Shown in pieces: positions 45,836 through 57,800 of a stretch of DNA of 64,000 nt. The translations under genes were made by a program, and so were the position numbers. Position 1 is the first letter of the stretch. Each line of letters opens with the position of its first letter. The notes beneath the pieces are model-generated. The model had not been told where the DNA came from and did not search any database. It saw nothing but the letters and a program-made list of their open reading frames with translations. This DNA comes from Hemibagrus wyckioides (taxonomy: Eukaryota > Chordata > Actinopteri > Siluriformes > Bagridae): assembly GCF_019097595.1 (NCBI RefSeq), contig NC_080714.1:30186759-30250758 (forward strand), given 5' to 3'.

Positions 45836-45875
<40 letters not shown>

Positions 45876-45880
45876 AATAA
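45836..45880. repeat. (ATT)n microsatellite
   Basis: About 13 ATT units. Confidence 0.95.
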
Positions 45881-46559
45881 GATTAACAGTAATACTACTG
45901 TTAATAAGTAACACTTACACAAAAATTCCTCTATCATCATTAATTACAGTTCATTTTGCACTAGTGGTGTTTTCAGGTGTACACTTTGGTAAGTTTAGAC
46001 CCGAGGCATTTCTCTCCACTTCTACATGTTTTACACAAAAAAACAAGAGGGGGACACAAACTTTTTGCAAATGTTTTTCTGGACATAAGGTAGTGTAATG
46101 TTTGTGCCCCATCATCAGGCTGTGTCTCAGACCACTCACTGCTGCCTTAGGGTTCCTCCTACAGAGGGTTAAATCGGGTCTGTGACGTTCTCCTTTAACT
46201 CGGTACAGTGTGGGTTTGTGTGGAACTGAGTACGTCATCATCAATCTGACCGAATCAGTCATCCAAAGAGAGAGAGACAGATAAATGGAGTGGAAGAGTG
46301 ACAGATGATTGTATCTCGCTCTCCTGCTGCTACTCTTTAAAACAGAAACAGACTGAAGTCACTGTGTGTGTGCATGTGTGTGTGTGTGTGTGTTTACAGA
46401 GTGTAGAGATGTGATGTACAGAACATCTGAGTGTTTACTAATCTAATGATGACCTATGCTGATGATTGTATTGGTCAGTCTCTTGTGATTGATCCTGTTA
46501 CTGTTCAGACAAAGAGGATGTTTATACACAGCTCTGAAAGAGTGGTCATCTTTATCCTC
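45881..46559. other. SLC44 intron 1, no clear feature
   Basis: Unique-looking DNA with (GT)n at about 46363-46391. Reading frames here lack recognised similarity. Confidence 0.5.
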
Positions 46560-47291
46560 TTCCAGTAGGACCAGCTGGATGGCTAATAGATATCTCAAAA
46601 GTTATTGGAGTCAAATAATAACTATTAGCCATGCCAAAAGAGTTGAAAAGAAAAGTTCTGAGTGAGGAAAAGAAGGGTTCAGTTCTGGCTTTTCTGGCAG
46701 ACGGATAGCGTGAGCATCAGGTTGCTTCCATCCTTAAAGACAGAGATTCATAAGAATAAGGTCAAGCTGCAGACATTGAAAACAACAAATCTACAGAACA
46801 GCAGAGGGCAAAAAAGACTCTCCACTGACCAGGATGACCGCCAACCCATTTTATACCTCAAGTGACCTACAAAAAGATGGCCATCGTCAGCTGGGGTGAA
46901 GAGCACAATGTGGACGGTTCGAACCGGGCTCCTAGAGGCAGGGCTGAAATCATGCTAGAAAAAAGCCATTCATCAATGAGAAGCAAAGAAGAACCAGGTT
47001 GAGGTTTGCAAAAGACCATGAGGTTTTGACCGTGGAGGACAGGAGTAAGGTCATCTTCTCTGATGAGGCCAATTTTGAGCTTTATCCAACACGGGTCATC
47101 TAATGGTTAGATAGAGACCTGCCAAGGCTACAGGCCGCAGTCTCTCACACCCACTGTGGAATTTGGTGGAGGAGCGGTGATGATCTGGGGGTGCTTCAGC
47201 AATAACCTCACCCAACATCAGCGTGAAAGACAGAGAGCCAGACGAGACACATGACAGCTGTGATTAAATGTCATGGTTATGCCACCAAATA

Positions 47292-48366
47292 CAGTGGTAG
47301 TACCTCTGTCCTCGACCAACCCTTGTGTTTGACTTTTCGGTATTCAATTTGACCTCGGTGTACGGAAATATTTTGGGTGAACGACTCGACCGTCAGGAAT
47401 GCTGGTTTTTGTTTCATACAGGATTGCAACGAATATCAACATTTGTTTTCAAAAAACAATTTCTGTGTTCAACCCGACCTGAAAAGAGCTATTGTGACCG
47501 CACACCAGGGGCGATTCTATAATTTTCATTTAAGGGGAGTTCAGACCCCAATGAGGGTATAAGAGTAAAAAATTAAATAAATAAATAAATGAAATAAAAT
47601 AAAGGTTTGACTAACAGGGTAGGATGGTAAACTTATTGCAGCATTCCACTGTATTGCACAGATGTGTTTAACATTTGAGTACTGAACAAGACAAATACGA
47701 GTCTTCCTGATCACACACTCACACACACACTCACACGCACTCACACTCACAAACACTCACAAACACTCATACACACTTGTCCTCTGATCCTCGCTCTGTA
47801 ACGCCGCGGTCCGTGGATTGAAGAACGCACTGAAAGACGGGGAGGAGCCGAAGAGCTGCCGTTTTCATATGAAATTTAAAGGGGACTGAGGAGATCAGGA
47901 ATTTGTGTAGAGTTTATGGAGAATCACTGAGTAGAAATGTTAAGAAAATGGCCTAGCGATGCCCATGCCGCACACGCTTTCTATGTGGCATACCCTGGCA
48001 TAGACAATAGACAATAGAAAATAGAAATTTGTAAATTTCTCTTTGAGATGAATAAAGTATCTATCTATCTATCTAGAGATGAAGCAGGTTACACGGGTCA
48101 TCTGTTCTAACAGCACCATCTGTGAATGCTTGTGTTAGAACCCCACACTGTCTCTTGTGGTATAATTTCAGTAGCCATGTCTCCGAAAAAGGGGAAATCA
48201 GGCATCAGTGTTGCCGAGAGGAAAGTTGTGAGATCAACCATCGAGTTGAAACAGATTAATTCATTTTACATTATTTTCTATGGGGAAAAATAATTCGGTT
48301 TTCGACCAAATTGGTATTCGACCAGAATTTTGAAATGAATTAAGGTTGAACACTGAGGTACCACTG
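47292..48366 (+). mobile_element. TcMar-Tigger element, internally deleted
   Basis: The left end is CAGTGGTAGTACCTC and the right end is the complement of CAGTGGTACCTCAGTG, flanked by TA on both sides (47290-47291, 48367-48368). Near the right end an ATG at 48178 opens MSPKKGKSGISVAERKVVRS then TIELK. This is the usual N-terminus of fish Tigger transposases, and it is cut off by the terminal repeat. Most of the transposase gene is missing. Confidence 0.8.
47505..48076 (+). mobile_element. Probable retroelement insertion inside Tigger
   Basis: This segment ends with TTTGAGATGAATAAAGTATC and then (ATCT)n, the 3' tail common to several fish retroposons. The left limit near GGGGCGATTCTAT at 47508 is a guess. 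No coding remains were seen. Confidence 0.4.
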
Positions 48367-48404
48367 TACTGAGTTTTAAACTTTTCCTAGGTTAAAACAT
48401 TATT

Positions 48405-51400
48405 ACGGTGTTTATACTGTGTGGTGTTTATACTGTGTGTTCATACTGTGTGTTTACACTGCGTGGTGTTTATGCTGTGTGTTTATACTGTGTGTTTACA
48501 CTGCGTGGTGTTTATGCTGTGTGTTTATACTGTGTGTTTACACTGTGTGGTGTTTACGCTGTGTGTTTATACTGTGTGTTTACACTGTGTGGTGTTTACA
48601 CTTTGTGGTGTTTGTTCTGTGTAGTGTTTGCACTGTGTGGTGTTTATACTGTGTGGTGTTTGTTCTGTGTAGTGTTTATACTGTGAGTTTACACTGTGTG
48701 GTGTTTGTTCTGTGTGGTGTTTGCACTGTGCGGTGTTTACACTGTGCGGTGTTTACACTGTGTGGTGTTTGCTCTGTGTAGTGTTTACACTGTGTGGTGT
48801 TTGTTCTGTGTGGTGTATGCACTGTGTAGTGTTTACACTGTGTGGTGTTTGTTCTGTGTAGTGTTTATACTGTGTGGTGTTTGCACTGTGTAGTGTTTAC
48901 ACTGTGTGGTGTTTACACTTTGTGGTGTTTGTTCTGTGTAGTGTTTACACTGTGTGGTGTTTGTTCTCTGTGATGTTTATACTGTGTGGTGTCTGCACTG
49001 TGTGGTGTTTGTTCTGTGTGGTGTTTATACTGTGTGGTGTTTGCACTGTGTAGTGTTTACACTGTGTGGTGTTTATACTGTGTGTTTATACTGTGTGTTT
49101 ACACTGTGTGGTGTTTATACTGTGTGTTTATACTGTGTGGTGTTTATACTGTGTGTTTATACTGTGTGGTGTTTATACTGTGTGTTTATACTGTGTGTTT
49201 ACACTGTGTGGTGTTTATACTGTGTGTTTATACTGTGTGGTGTTTATACTGTGTGTTTATACTGTGTGTTTACACTGTGTGGTGTTTATACTGTGTGTTT
49301 ACACTGTGTGTTTACATTGTGTGGTGTTTATACTGTGTGTTTACACTGTGTGGTGTTTATACTGTGTGGTGTTTATACTGTGTGTTTACACTGTGTGTTT
49401 ACACTGTGTGGTGTTTATACTGTGTGTTTACACTGTGGTGTTTATACTGTGTGTTTACACTGTGTGGTGTTTATACTGTGTGTTTACACTGTTTGGTGTT
49501 TATACTGTGTGTTTACACTGTGTGTTTACACTGTGTGGTGTTTATACTGTGTGTTTACACTGTGTTTATACTGTGTGGTGTTTATACTGTGTGTTTATAC
49601 TGTGTGGTGTTTATACTGTGTGGTGTTTATACTGTGTGTTTATACTGTGTGGTGTTTATACTGTGTGTTTACACTGTGTGTTTACACTGTGTGGTGTTTA
49701 CACTGTGTGTTTATACTGTGTGGTGTTTATACTGTGTGGTGTTTACACTGTGTGGTGTTTATACTGTGTGTTTACACTGTGTGGTGTTTACACTGTGTGT
49801 TTTATACTGTGTGTTTTATACTGTGTGTTTACACTGTGTGGTGTTTATACTGTGTGTTTATACTGTGTGTTTACACTGTGTGGTGTTTATACTGTGTGTT
49901 TACACTGTGTGGTGTTTATACTGTGTGTTTACACTGTGTGGTGTTTACACTGTGTGTTTACACTGTGTGTTTACACTGTGTGTTTATACTGTGTGTTTAT
50001 ACTGTGTGGTGTTTACACTGTGTGTTTATACTGTGTGGTGTTTACACTGTGTGTTTTATACTGTGTGTTTACACTGTGTGGTGTTTATACTGTGTGTTTA
50101 CACTGTGTGGTGTTTATACTGTGTGTTTACACTGTGTGTTTACACTGTGTGGTGTTTACACTGTGTGTTTATACTGTGTGGTGTTTACACTGTGTGTTTA
50201 TACTGTGTGTTTACACTGTGTGGTGTTTATACTGTGTGTTTACACTGTGTGGTGTTTACACTGTGTGTTTTATACTGTGTTTACACTGTGTGGTGTTTAT
50301 ACTGTGTGTTTTATACTGTGTGTTTACACTGTGTGGTGTTTATACTGTGTGTTTTATACTGTGTTTACACTGTGTGGTGTTTACACTGTGTGTTTACACT
50401 GTGTGGTGTTTATACTGTGTGTTTACACTGTGTGGTGTTTATACTGTGTGTTTACACTGTGTGGTGTTTATACTGTGTGTTTACACTGTGTGGTGTTTAT
50501 ACTGTGTGTTTACACTGTGTGGTGTTTATACTGTGTGTTTACACTGTGTGGTGTTTATACTGTGTGTTTATACTGTGTGTTTATACTGTGTGTTTATACT
50601 GTGTGTTTACACTGTGTGGTGTTTATACTGTGTGTTTATACTGTGTGTTTATACTGTGTGTTTACACTGTGTGGTGTTTATACTGTGTGTTTACACTGTG
50701 TGGTGTTTACACTGTGTGTTTTATACTGTGTGTTTACACTGTGTGGTGTTTATACTGTGTGTTTACACTGTGTGGTGTTTATACTGTGTGTTTACACTGT
50801 GTGGTGTTTACACTGTGTGTTTACACTGTGTGTTTTATACTGTGTGTTTACACTGGTGTTTATACTGTGTGTTTTATACTGTGTTTACACTGTGTGGTGT
50901 TTACACTGTGTGTTTACACTGTGTGGTGTTTATACTGTGTGTTTACACTGTGTGGTGTTTATACTGTGTGTTTACACTGTGTGGTGTTTACACTGTGTGT
51001 TTACACTGTGTGTTTATACTGTGTGTTTATACTGTGTGGTGTTTATACTGTGTGTTTATACTGTGTGTTTACACTGTGTGTTTACACTGTGTGGTGTTTA
51101 TACTGTGTGTTTATACTGTGTGTTTACACTGTGTGGTGTTTATACTGTGTGTTTATACTGTGTGTTTACACTGTGTGGTGTTTATACTGTGTGTTTACAC
51201 TGTGTGTTTATACTGTGTGTTTATACTGTGTGTTTATACTGTGTGGTGTTTATACTGTGTGGTGTTTATACTGTGTGTTTATACTGTGTGGTGTTTATAC
51301 TGTGTGTTTATACTGTGTGGTGTTTATACTGTGTGTTTATACTGTGTGGTGTTTATACTGTGTGTTTATACTGTGTGTTTACACTGTGTGGTGTTTACAC

Positions 51401-51552
51401 TGTGTGGTGTTTACACTGTGTGGTGTTTACACTGTGTGTTTATACTGTGTGTTTACACTGTGTGGTGTTTACACTGTGTGTTTATACTGTGTGTTTATAC
51501 TGTGTGTTTACACTGTGTGGTGTTTATACTGTGTGTTTATATTGTGTGTGCT
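48405..51552. repeat. 3.1-kb minisatellite GTGTTTATACTGTGTG
   Basis: 16-bp (GTGTTTATACTGTGTG), 13-bp (GTTTACACTGTGT) and related units. The left part (48600-49060) is enriched in GTTTGTTCTGTG and GTTTGCACTGTG variants. It fills SLC44 intron 1 between a Tc1 relic and exon 2. Cys/Leu/Val-rich frames of up to 903 codons in three phases are artefacts. Confidence 0.97.
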
Positions 51553-51808
51553 CTGAGCACCAATTTAATTCAGTTCAGTTACCATACACTCTCCATTTAA
51601 CCACTGCCACACACACACACACACACTTTTCAATGATGACATCATCAATAGCATTAAAGCAGTAAACTAGAACTTTTCCTAGTTGAAGAAGTTGCAGTAG
51701 TTGTGATGCTGAAAGTTGTTGTATAAATCTTCTCTTGTCTGATTGATGAATAAATCAGGCTTTTCAATGGTCATCTCTAACTGTCCTTGTAATGTTCCTC
51801 TGTTACAG
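51553..51808. other. End of SLC44 intron 1
   Basis: Unique DNA with a short (CA)n at 51609-51627 leading to the exon-2 acceptor. Confidence 0.7.
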
Positions 51809-51857
51809 CTGATCCTCACAAGTTTGACCCAAAGTTCAGAGGACCTGTTTGCAGGAG
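51809..51857 (+). CDS. SLC44 choline transporter-like protein, coding exon 2
   Basis: 49 bp, acceptor TTACAG at 51803-51808, donor AG|GTAGAG at 51858. It completes an Ala codon and encodes DPHKFDPKFRGPVCR plus two bases. The K-(Y/F)-DP-F-GP motif just before the first membrane helix is common to all SLC44 proteins. Confidence 0.88.
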
Positions 51858-52207
51858 GTAGAGTATACCCAGTTTGTTTGCACAGTTTGTTCAGGGATAA
51901 GTCTCACTCTGGGGCTCAGTGAGCAGATTTTTAAAATATTAGAATCAGGATCAATCAGTCGATCTAAACACAGAGTCTGAGGAAGACTTTAATCACTCTT
52001 TAATTCACTAAAATGGAATAAACAGGTTTAAATTATGAATATTAAAATTTTCATCATCATAAGTGTGTGAATTTTACCTCAACACATTGAGGGCAGTGAT
52101 GAATTACTCAGTGTGTCCGTCCCATTTATAATTATACTGATGAGGACAACGAGGATGGTGATGATGATGATGATGATGATGATGGTGATGATGTGTCGTC
52201 TCTTCAG
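51858..52207. other. SLC44 intron 2
   Basis: 350 bp of AT-rich unique intron with (GAT)n at about 52157-52193 close to the exon-3 acceptor. Confidence 0.8.
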
Positions 52208-52281
52208 GCGTTGTACAGACATGCTTTGCTGTGTCTGCTTTATCATCATCATCCTTGGCTACATTGCTCTGGGAACAGTAG
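52208..52281 (+). CDS. SLC44 choline transporter-like protein, coding exon 3 (TM1)
   Basis: 74 bp, acceptor TCTTCAG at 52201-52207, donor G|GTGAGT at 52282. It encodes RCTDMLCCVCFIIIILGYIA then LGTV. The CTD-LCC motif and the following hydrophobic stretch form transmembrane helix 1 of SLC44 transporters (choline/ethanolamine-type carriers of plasma and organelle membranes). Residues CTDMLCC are closest to SLC44A5 as far as can be judged by eye. Confidence 0.93.
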
Positions 52282-52549
52282 GTGAGTAACACACTCATTA
52301 CTGCCAAAACACACACACACACAATCTGTTCATTCATAGAAATACTGAAGTTCATATAGATGTGTAATGTTTGAGGTCATTGAAGCTGAGTCAGTTCAAT
52401 AAAAGGCACAACTACAGCAAATAAACAACAACAACAAAGTATATCTGTAGCTAGAGTGTACTCCTTGTACTGCTACGTGTGTGCAAGGTGTAAATAATCT
52501 GTAATCCTTAAGCATGTCACTGTGTGTGTGTGTGTGTGTGTGTGTATAG
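52282..52549. other. SLC44 intron 3
   Basis: 268-bp intron. A (TG)n tract at 52521-52545 runs directly into the TATAG acceptor of exon 4. Confidence 0.85.
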
Positions 52550-52634
52550 CATGGGTCCATGGTGACCCTCGGAAAGTGATTTACCCCACTGACAGTTATG
52601 GTCAGTTCTGTGGCCAGCAGGGTACCACTAATGA
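52550..52634 (+). CDS. SLC44 choline transporter-like protein, coding exon 4
   Basis: 85 bp, acceptor TATAG at 52545-52549, donor GA|GTAAGT at 52635. It encodes (A)[17 protein letters not shown] then [10 protein letters not shown] and two bases of Glu. The AW-HGDPR--YPTDS-G-FCGQ motif is the start of the large extracellular loop in SLC44A2 and SLC44A5. AWVHGDPR resembles A5 and RKVIYPTDS resembles A2, so the paralogue is left open. Later exons (first expected motif LFYFN) are not in the window. Intron 4 therefore runs to beyond 64000 and holds all the transposons to the right. Confidence 0.93.
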
Positions 52635-52659
52635 GTAAGTGACATTGTGTGTTTTTAGT

Positions 52660-52767
52660 CCATAATATGTAATAATCTGTAGTCTGTAATAGTATGTAGT
52701 CTTTCATAGTCTGTAATCTTTAATAATCTGTAGTGTATCATAGTCTGTAGTCTTTAATAGTCTGTAG
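52660..52767. repeat. AGTCTGTAATAATCTGT minisatellite, part 1
   Basis: Units of AGTCTGTA and ATAATCTGTA begin about 25 bp after the exon-4 donor. The array is split by a hAT element (next) and by LINEs, and resumes at 53781 and 60903. Confidence 0.95.
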
Positions 52768-53780
52768 TAGGGCTGCACAACTAATGGCAATTATGATTAC
52801 AGATGCCACGATTACATAATTGTTCAAAGCTGCGATTACAAAAAAATCTCCTTCCATTATTCTGCGTGTTTAAGGGGTGTTTATTGCATGTTAGGTTGTG
52901 AAGGGCGAATAAAGATTTTTAATAGGTCTAATAGTCTGTAGGCGTGTCCTTATCAGCGCCCCAATTATCCACTTGCGCATGTCTATCTCGTCAAGTTCAT
53001 TTCGGGAACATGTGCACTGATAAAGGAACATCAGATAGTTTGCAGTGTGTTGCTGAGAAGAATCAAGAATTAGAACCGAAGAGAAATGACTTTATCTGTG
53101 GTGTGGAATTATTTTGGATTCACTAGCGATTTATTTAAATCATTTAAATTCAGACACAGAGTGCAGTACCACCAGGGTTGTAGTGTGAAAAGAGCAACAA
53201 GCCATGTGAGAACTGTAACACACTCCCATCACAACCTCGGGTTTCTGTACTTCTCCATATCCGGCAGCTTCTCCAAGACTGATGGAGAGAACTGAAGCCA
53301 TTACACATTTCATAGTAAAAGACCTGGTGCAGATTAATACAGTTTCCAGTGTGGGGTTTAAAATACTCATAAACACACTGGACAAGAGAGAGGTCCCGAA
53401 CCCCCCCAACCCAGACACACACCCTCCACACACACACTTACTTAAGATAGATTCATAAATTAATTTTATTTTTAGTATAACATTATTATACCATGCATAT
53501 TTTTCCTTTTTCATTTTATTTATTTAAAGAAACCAAAGCAACACAAAGCAGTGTGTAGTTGATGTTTGAGTCTTTAGTAATAGAAGTTTTTCCAGAAGAA
53601 TGTTTTCAGCTTTTTAAAATTTTTTATATAAAATATGGCACGCAGTTGCTTCAAACAATGACATAAAGCTATTCAAAACACCATTTAATATAAATTGTGA
53701 TAATCATTATTAATAATCGCAATTACAATTTCAAGGGATTAATCAACAATTATGATTTTTGTTATAATCGTGCAGCCGTA
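52768..53780 (+). mobile_element. hAT (ZBED-type) transposon relic
   Basis: The left end is TAGGGCTGCACAACTAATGG and the right end is the complement of TACGGCTGCACGATTATAAC. Flanking 8-mers GTCTGTAG (52760-52767) and GTCTGTAT (53781-53788) differ at one base, fitting an 8-bp target duplication. Because the host DNA is itself repetitive, this is not proof. Inside are remains of a BED finger (SVVWNYFGFT, about 53092-53125) and of a transposase core (EAITHFIVKDLVQINTVSSV, 53294-53353, then GFKILINTLDKREVP). The catalytic parts are missing. Length 1013 bp. Confidence 0.85.
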
Positions 53781-54015
53781 GTCTGTATTAACCTGTAGTC
53801 TGTAGTCTGTAATAATCTGTGGTCTATCATAGTCTGTAGTCTGTAATAGTCTGTAATAATCTGTAGTCTATAGTCTGTAATAATCTGTTATAATCTGTAG
53901 TCTGTAATAGTCTGTAGTCTGTAATAATCTGTAATCTGTTATAATCTATAGTCTGTATTCTGTAGTAGTCTGTAAAAATCTGTAATAGTCTGTAGTCTGT
54001 AAAAATCTGTAGTCT
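53781..54015. repeat. AGTCTGTAATAATCTGT minisatellite, part 2
   Basis: Continuation of the array between the hAT relic and the 3' end of the outer LINE. Confidence 0.95.
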
Positions 54016-54122
54016 GTGATTCAAGATTCAAGAAGCTTTATTGTCATTTCAACCACATACAGTATATCTGACGCAGTACAGAGTGAAATGAAACAGTGTT
54101 TCTCCAGGACCTGGTGCTACAG
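54016..54122 (-). mobile_element. 3' terminus of the outer LINE (copy 2)
   Basis: Plus strand GATTCAAGATTCAAGAAGCT then TTATTGTCATTTC, through CTCCAGGACCTGGTGCTACA. It is duplicated almost exactly at 54123-54228. The rest of this element continues at 57938-60900. It is therefore the separated end of a LINE split by the insertion of copy 1. Confidence 0.8.
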
Positions 54123-54815
54123 ATTCAAGATTCAAGATTCAAGAAGCTTTTATTGTCATTTCCCCCACATATATCTGACGCAGTACATAGTGAAATGAAA
54201 CAGTGTTTCTCCAGGACCTGGTGCTACAGAAACATACAACAACAAGTTCAATACAAAACAACAAACACCACCACAGAGCTAGGACAGAAGTTTGTCTTAG
54301 CCACGTAAAGTGCACAGTGTGCAGCTAGGTGCAAACAGAGCATAGACAAGACAGTGCAAAAAAGACAATAAATACAAGAAAGACAACACAAAAGAACACA
54401 GGACACTTAGCGCCGAAAGGAAATAAAAGAACGTGTACTGGAATGTAAGTGAAATAAAATAGATAAAGTGAAATGATGTAGAAAAAAAAGTATTGTGCAA
54501 AAATATTGTGCAAAAATACACAGCAGCAGTTGAGGTAGTGCAAATAGAATAAACATAAATATAACTATAGCAGCGGATGACAGGTAGAGGTAGTGCAGTA
54601 AGTAATGAACAATATAAATTATGTGTGTGTGTGTGTGTGTCCACACAGTCAAGAGAGAGTGTGTGTATGTGTGTGTGAGAGAGACAGAGAGTTAGTATAC
54701 AGTTCAGTCCTGAGTGAGAGTGTGTGTGTGTGTGTGTGAGAGAGAGTGTAGAACAGTTCAGTCCTGAGTGAGAGTGTGTGTGTGTGTGTGTGTGTGAGTG
54801 AGAGTGTAGAACAGT

Positions 54816-57800
54816 TCAGTCCCGGGTGTTGAGGAGCCTAATGGCTTGAGGAAAGAAACTGTTACACAGTCTGGTTGTGAGGCCCGAATGCTCCGGTACC
54901 TCTTTCCAGATGGCAGGAGGGTGAAGAGTGTGTGTGAGGGGTGTGTAAGAGTGTGTGTGAGGGGTGTGTAAGAGTGTGTGTGAGGGGTGTGTGGGGTGTG
55001 TAAGAGTGTGTGTGAGGGGTGTGTGGGGTGTGTAAGAGTGTGTGTGAGGGGTGTGTGGGGTGTGTAAGAGTGTGTGTGAGGGGTGTGTGGGGTCAGCCAC
55101 AATGCTGATGGCTTTGCGGATGCATCGTGCTGTGTAAATGTCTGTGATAGAGGGAAGAGAGACTCCGATGATCTTCTCAGCTGTCCTCACTATCCGCTGA
55201 AGGGTCTTGTGATCCGAGACGGTGCAGTTCCCAAACCAGGCAGTGATGCAGCTGCTCAGGACGCTCTCCATGGTCCCTCTGTAGAACACAGACAGGATGG
55301 GGGGAGGGAGATGGGCTTTCCTCAGGAAGTAGAGGCGCTGCTGGGCTTTCTTGGTGATGGAGCTGGTGTTGAGTGACCAGGTGAAGTTCTCCGCCAGATG
55401 GACACCAAGGAATTTGATGCTCTTGACGATCTCCACAGAGGAGCCATCGATGGACAGCGGAGAATGGTCACACTGTGCTCTCCTGAAGTCAACAACCATC
55501 TCTTTGGTCTTGTCGACGTTCAGGGAGAGGTTGTTGGCTCTGCACCAGGCTGTTAGATGTTGCACCTCCTCTCTGTATGCTGACTCGTCGTTCTTGCTGA
55601 TGAGACCCACCACGGTCGTGTCATCAGCGAACTTGACGATGTGGTTGGAGATGTGCATTGCTGCACAGTTGTGAGTCAGCAGAGTGAACAGCAAAGGACT
55701 GAGCACACAGCCCTAAGGTGCTCCAGTGCTCAGTGTGGTGGTGCTGGAGATACTGCTCCCGATCCGGACTGACTGAGGTCTCCCAGTCAGGAAATCCAGG
55801 ATCCAGTTGCAGAGAGAGCTGTTCAGGCCCAGGAGACTCAGCTTCTTAATCAACTGCTGAGGGATGATTGTGTTGAATGCTGAACTGAAATCTATGAACA
55901 GCATTTGAACGTAGGAGTCTTTGCAGTCCAGGTGTGTGAGGGCCAGATGGAGGGTTGTGGTGATGGCGTCTTCCGTGGAACAGTTAGGATGATACGCAAA
56001 CTGTAAGGGGTCCAGCAAGGGTGGTAGCTGTGACTTGATGTGCCTCATGACGAGCCTCTCAAAGCATTTCATCACGATTGGTGTGAGTGCGACAGGACGA
56101 TAGTCATTGAGGCAGGAAACCGTGGACTTCTTTGGCACAGGGACGATGGTCGTTGTCTTGAGGCACGTAGGGATGATGGAGCTGCTCAGCGAGATGTTGA
56201 AGATGTCAGTGAAGACATCTGCTAGCTGCTCTGCACACTCCCTGAGAACTCTGCCAGGAATGTTGTCTGGTCCAGCGGACTTCCGTGGGTTAACTCTACA
56301 TAGAGTTCTCCTCATGTCAGCCGTGGTGAGACAGAGCACTGGGTCATTAGGAGGAGGGATGGTCTTCCTCGCTGTTGTGTTGTTCTGTGCCTCAAACCAA
56401 GCGTAGAAGTCGTTCAGTGCATCTGGAAGGGAGGCATCACTGTCACAGGCAGGTGAAGTTGTCCTGTAGTTGGTGATCGCCTGAATGCCCTGCCACATGC
56501 GCCGGGAGTCTCTGCTGTTCTGGAAGTGGCCATGGATTCTCTGGGCGTGTGCACACTTCGCCTCTCTGATGGCTCGGGACAGTTTGGCCCTTGCTGTTTT
56601 TAAGGCCGCCCTGTCCCCCGATCTGAAGGCAGAGTCTCTCGATTTCAGGAGAGCACGCACTTTCGCAGTCATCCACGGCTTCTGGTTGGAGCGTGTTGTG
56701 ATGGTCTTGGAGACGGTCACGTCATCTATGCATTTCCCGATGTAGCTGGTCACTGATGCCGTGTATTCCTCCAAGTCAATAGAGTCGCCGTTGGTTGCAG
56801 CCTCCCTAAACATGTCCCAGTCAGTGCACTCAAAACAGTCCTGAAGAGCAGAGATGGCTCCTGCTGGCCAGGTCTTAACCTGTTTCAGAACCGGTTTAGA
56901 GAGTCTGACGAGTGGTCTGTATGCTGGAATCAACATAACAGAGATGTGGTCTGAGTAGCCGAGGTGGGGGCGGGGCTCCGCACGATACGCGCCGGGAATG
57001 TTTGAATAAACAACATCCAGCGTGTTCGCCCCTCTCGTAGCAAAGTCCACATGCTGATGGAATTTAGGGAGCACTGTTCTGAGATTTGCATGATTGAAAT
57101 CTCCGGCGATGATGAACAGTCTATCGGGGTGAGCATTCTGCAGCTCGCTAATAGCTCCGTACAGCTCACACAGAGCCTCCTTAGCATTAGCGCTGGGTGG
57201 AATGCACACTCCGATAATGAGAGTAGTGGTGAATTCCCGGGGTAAATAAAAAGGTCTGCATCTAACAGTTACAAACTCCACTACCGATGAGCAGTAGTTA
57301 GACACAAGCACAGAGTCCTTACACCATTCCGTGTTGATGTAAACGCACACGCCACCACCGCGAGTCTTACCGCACAGAGCTGCATTCCTGTCGGCACGAA
57401 ACACGGTTAGTCCGGCTAGCTGAATGGCGGCGTCCGGAACTCTGTCGCTGAGCCACGTCTCCGTGAAAACAAAGACGCAGCAGTCTCTGAACTCACGCCG
57501 TGTAGTTTGCTGGAGTCGGATGTAGTCCAGTTTATTATCCAGTGAGCAGACGTTGGACAAGATGATGGAAGGGAGTGCCGGCCGGCTAGGGTTGGTTGTT
57601 AGCCTAGCACGGACACCCGCTCTTTTACCGCGCTTCCGCTTCCTCGAACAACGCTTGCGACGTCCTCTCTCCCGGCCACCGGCATCAGGCGACGCCGAGG
57701 ATTGAAGGCCTGGACTTCGCAGCAAGCCGAGTTCGCGAAGTTTGCAGAGTAGTTCATCATGCAAGTTAGTAACTGCATGATTTCTGTACCGTAATATCGT

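Larger units (their letters stand above)
46560..48404 (+). mobile_element. Tc1-like relic, interrupted by Tigger
   Basis: A decayed Tc1 transposase occurs from about 46633 to 47260 with fragments such as KVIFSDEANFELYPT and VEFGGGAVMIWGCFSN, with frameshifts and stops. The motif CCACCAAATA at 47282-47291 is followed by a complete Tigger insertion. Tc1-like 3' DNA (GTTAAAACATTATTACGG) resumes at about 48391. The right terminus is not seen because the minisatellite begins there. Confidence 0.7.

Noticed and set aside
48954..51665. Plus-strand open frames of 844-903 codons, rich in Cys, Leu and Val
   Set aside because: They are produced by the GTGTTTATACTGTGTG minisatellite, which is open in three phases at once.
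53140..53514. Minus-strand frame of 124 codons
   Set aside because: Antisense to the hAT relic, whose plus strand holds recognisable transposase peptides.
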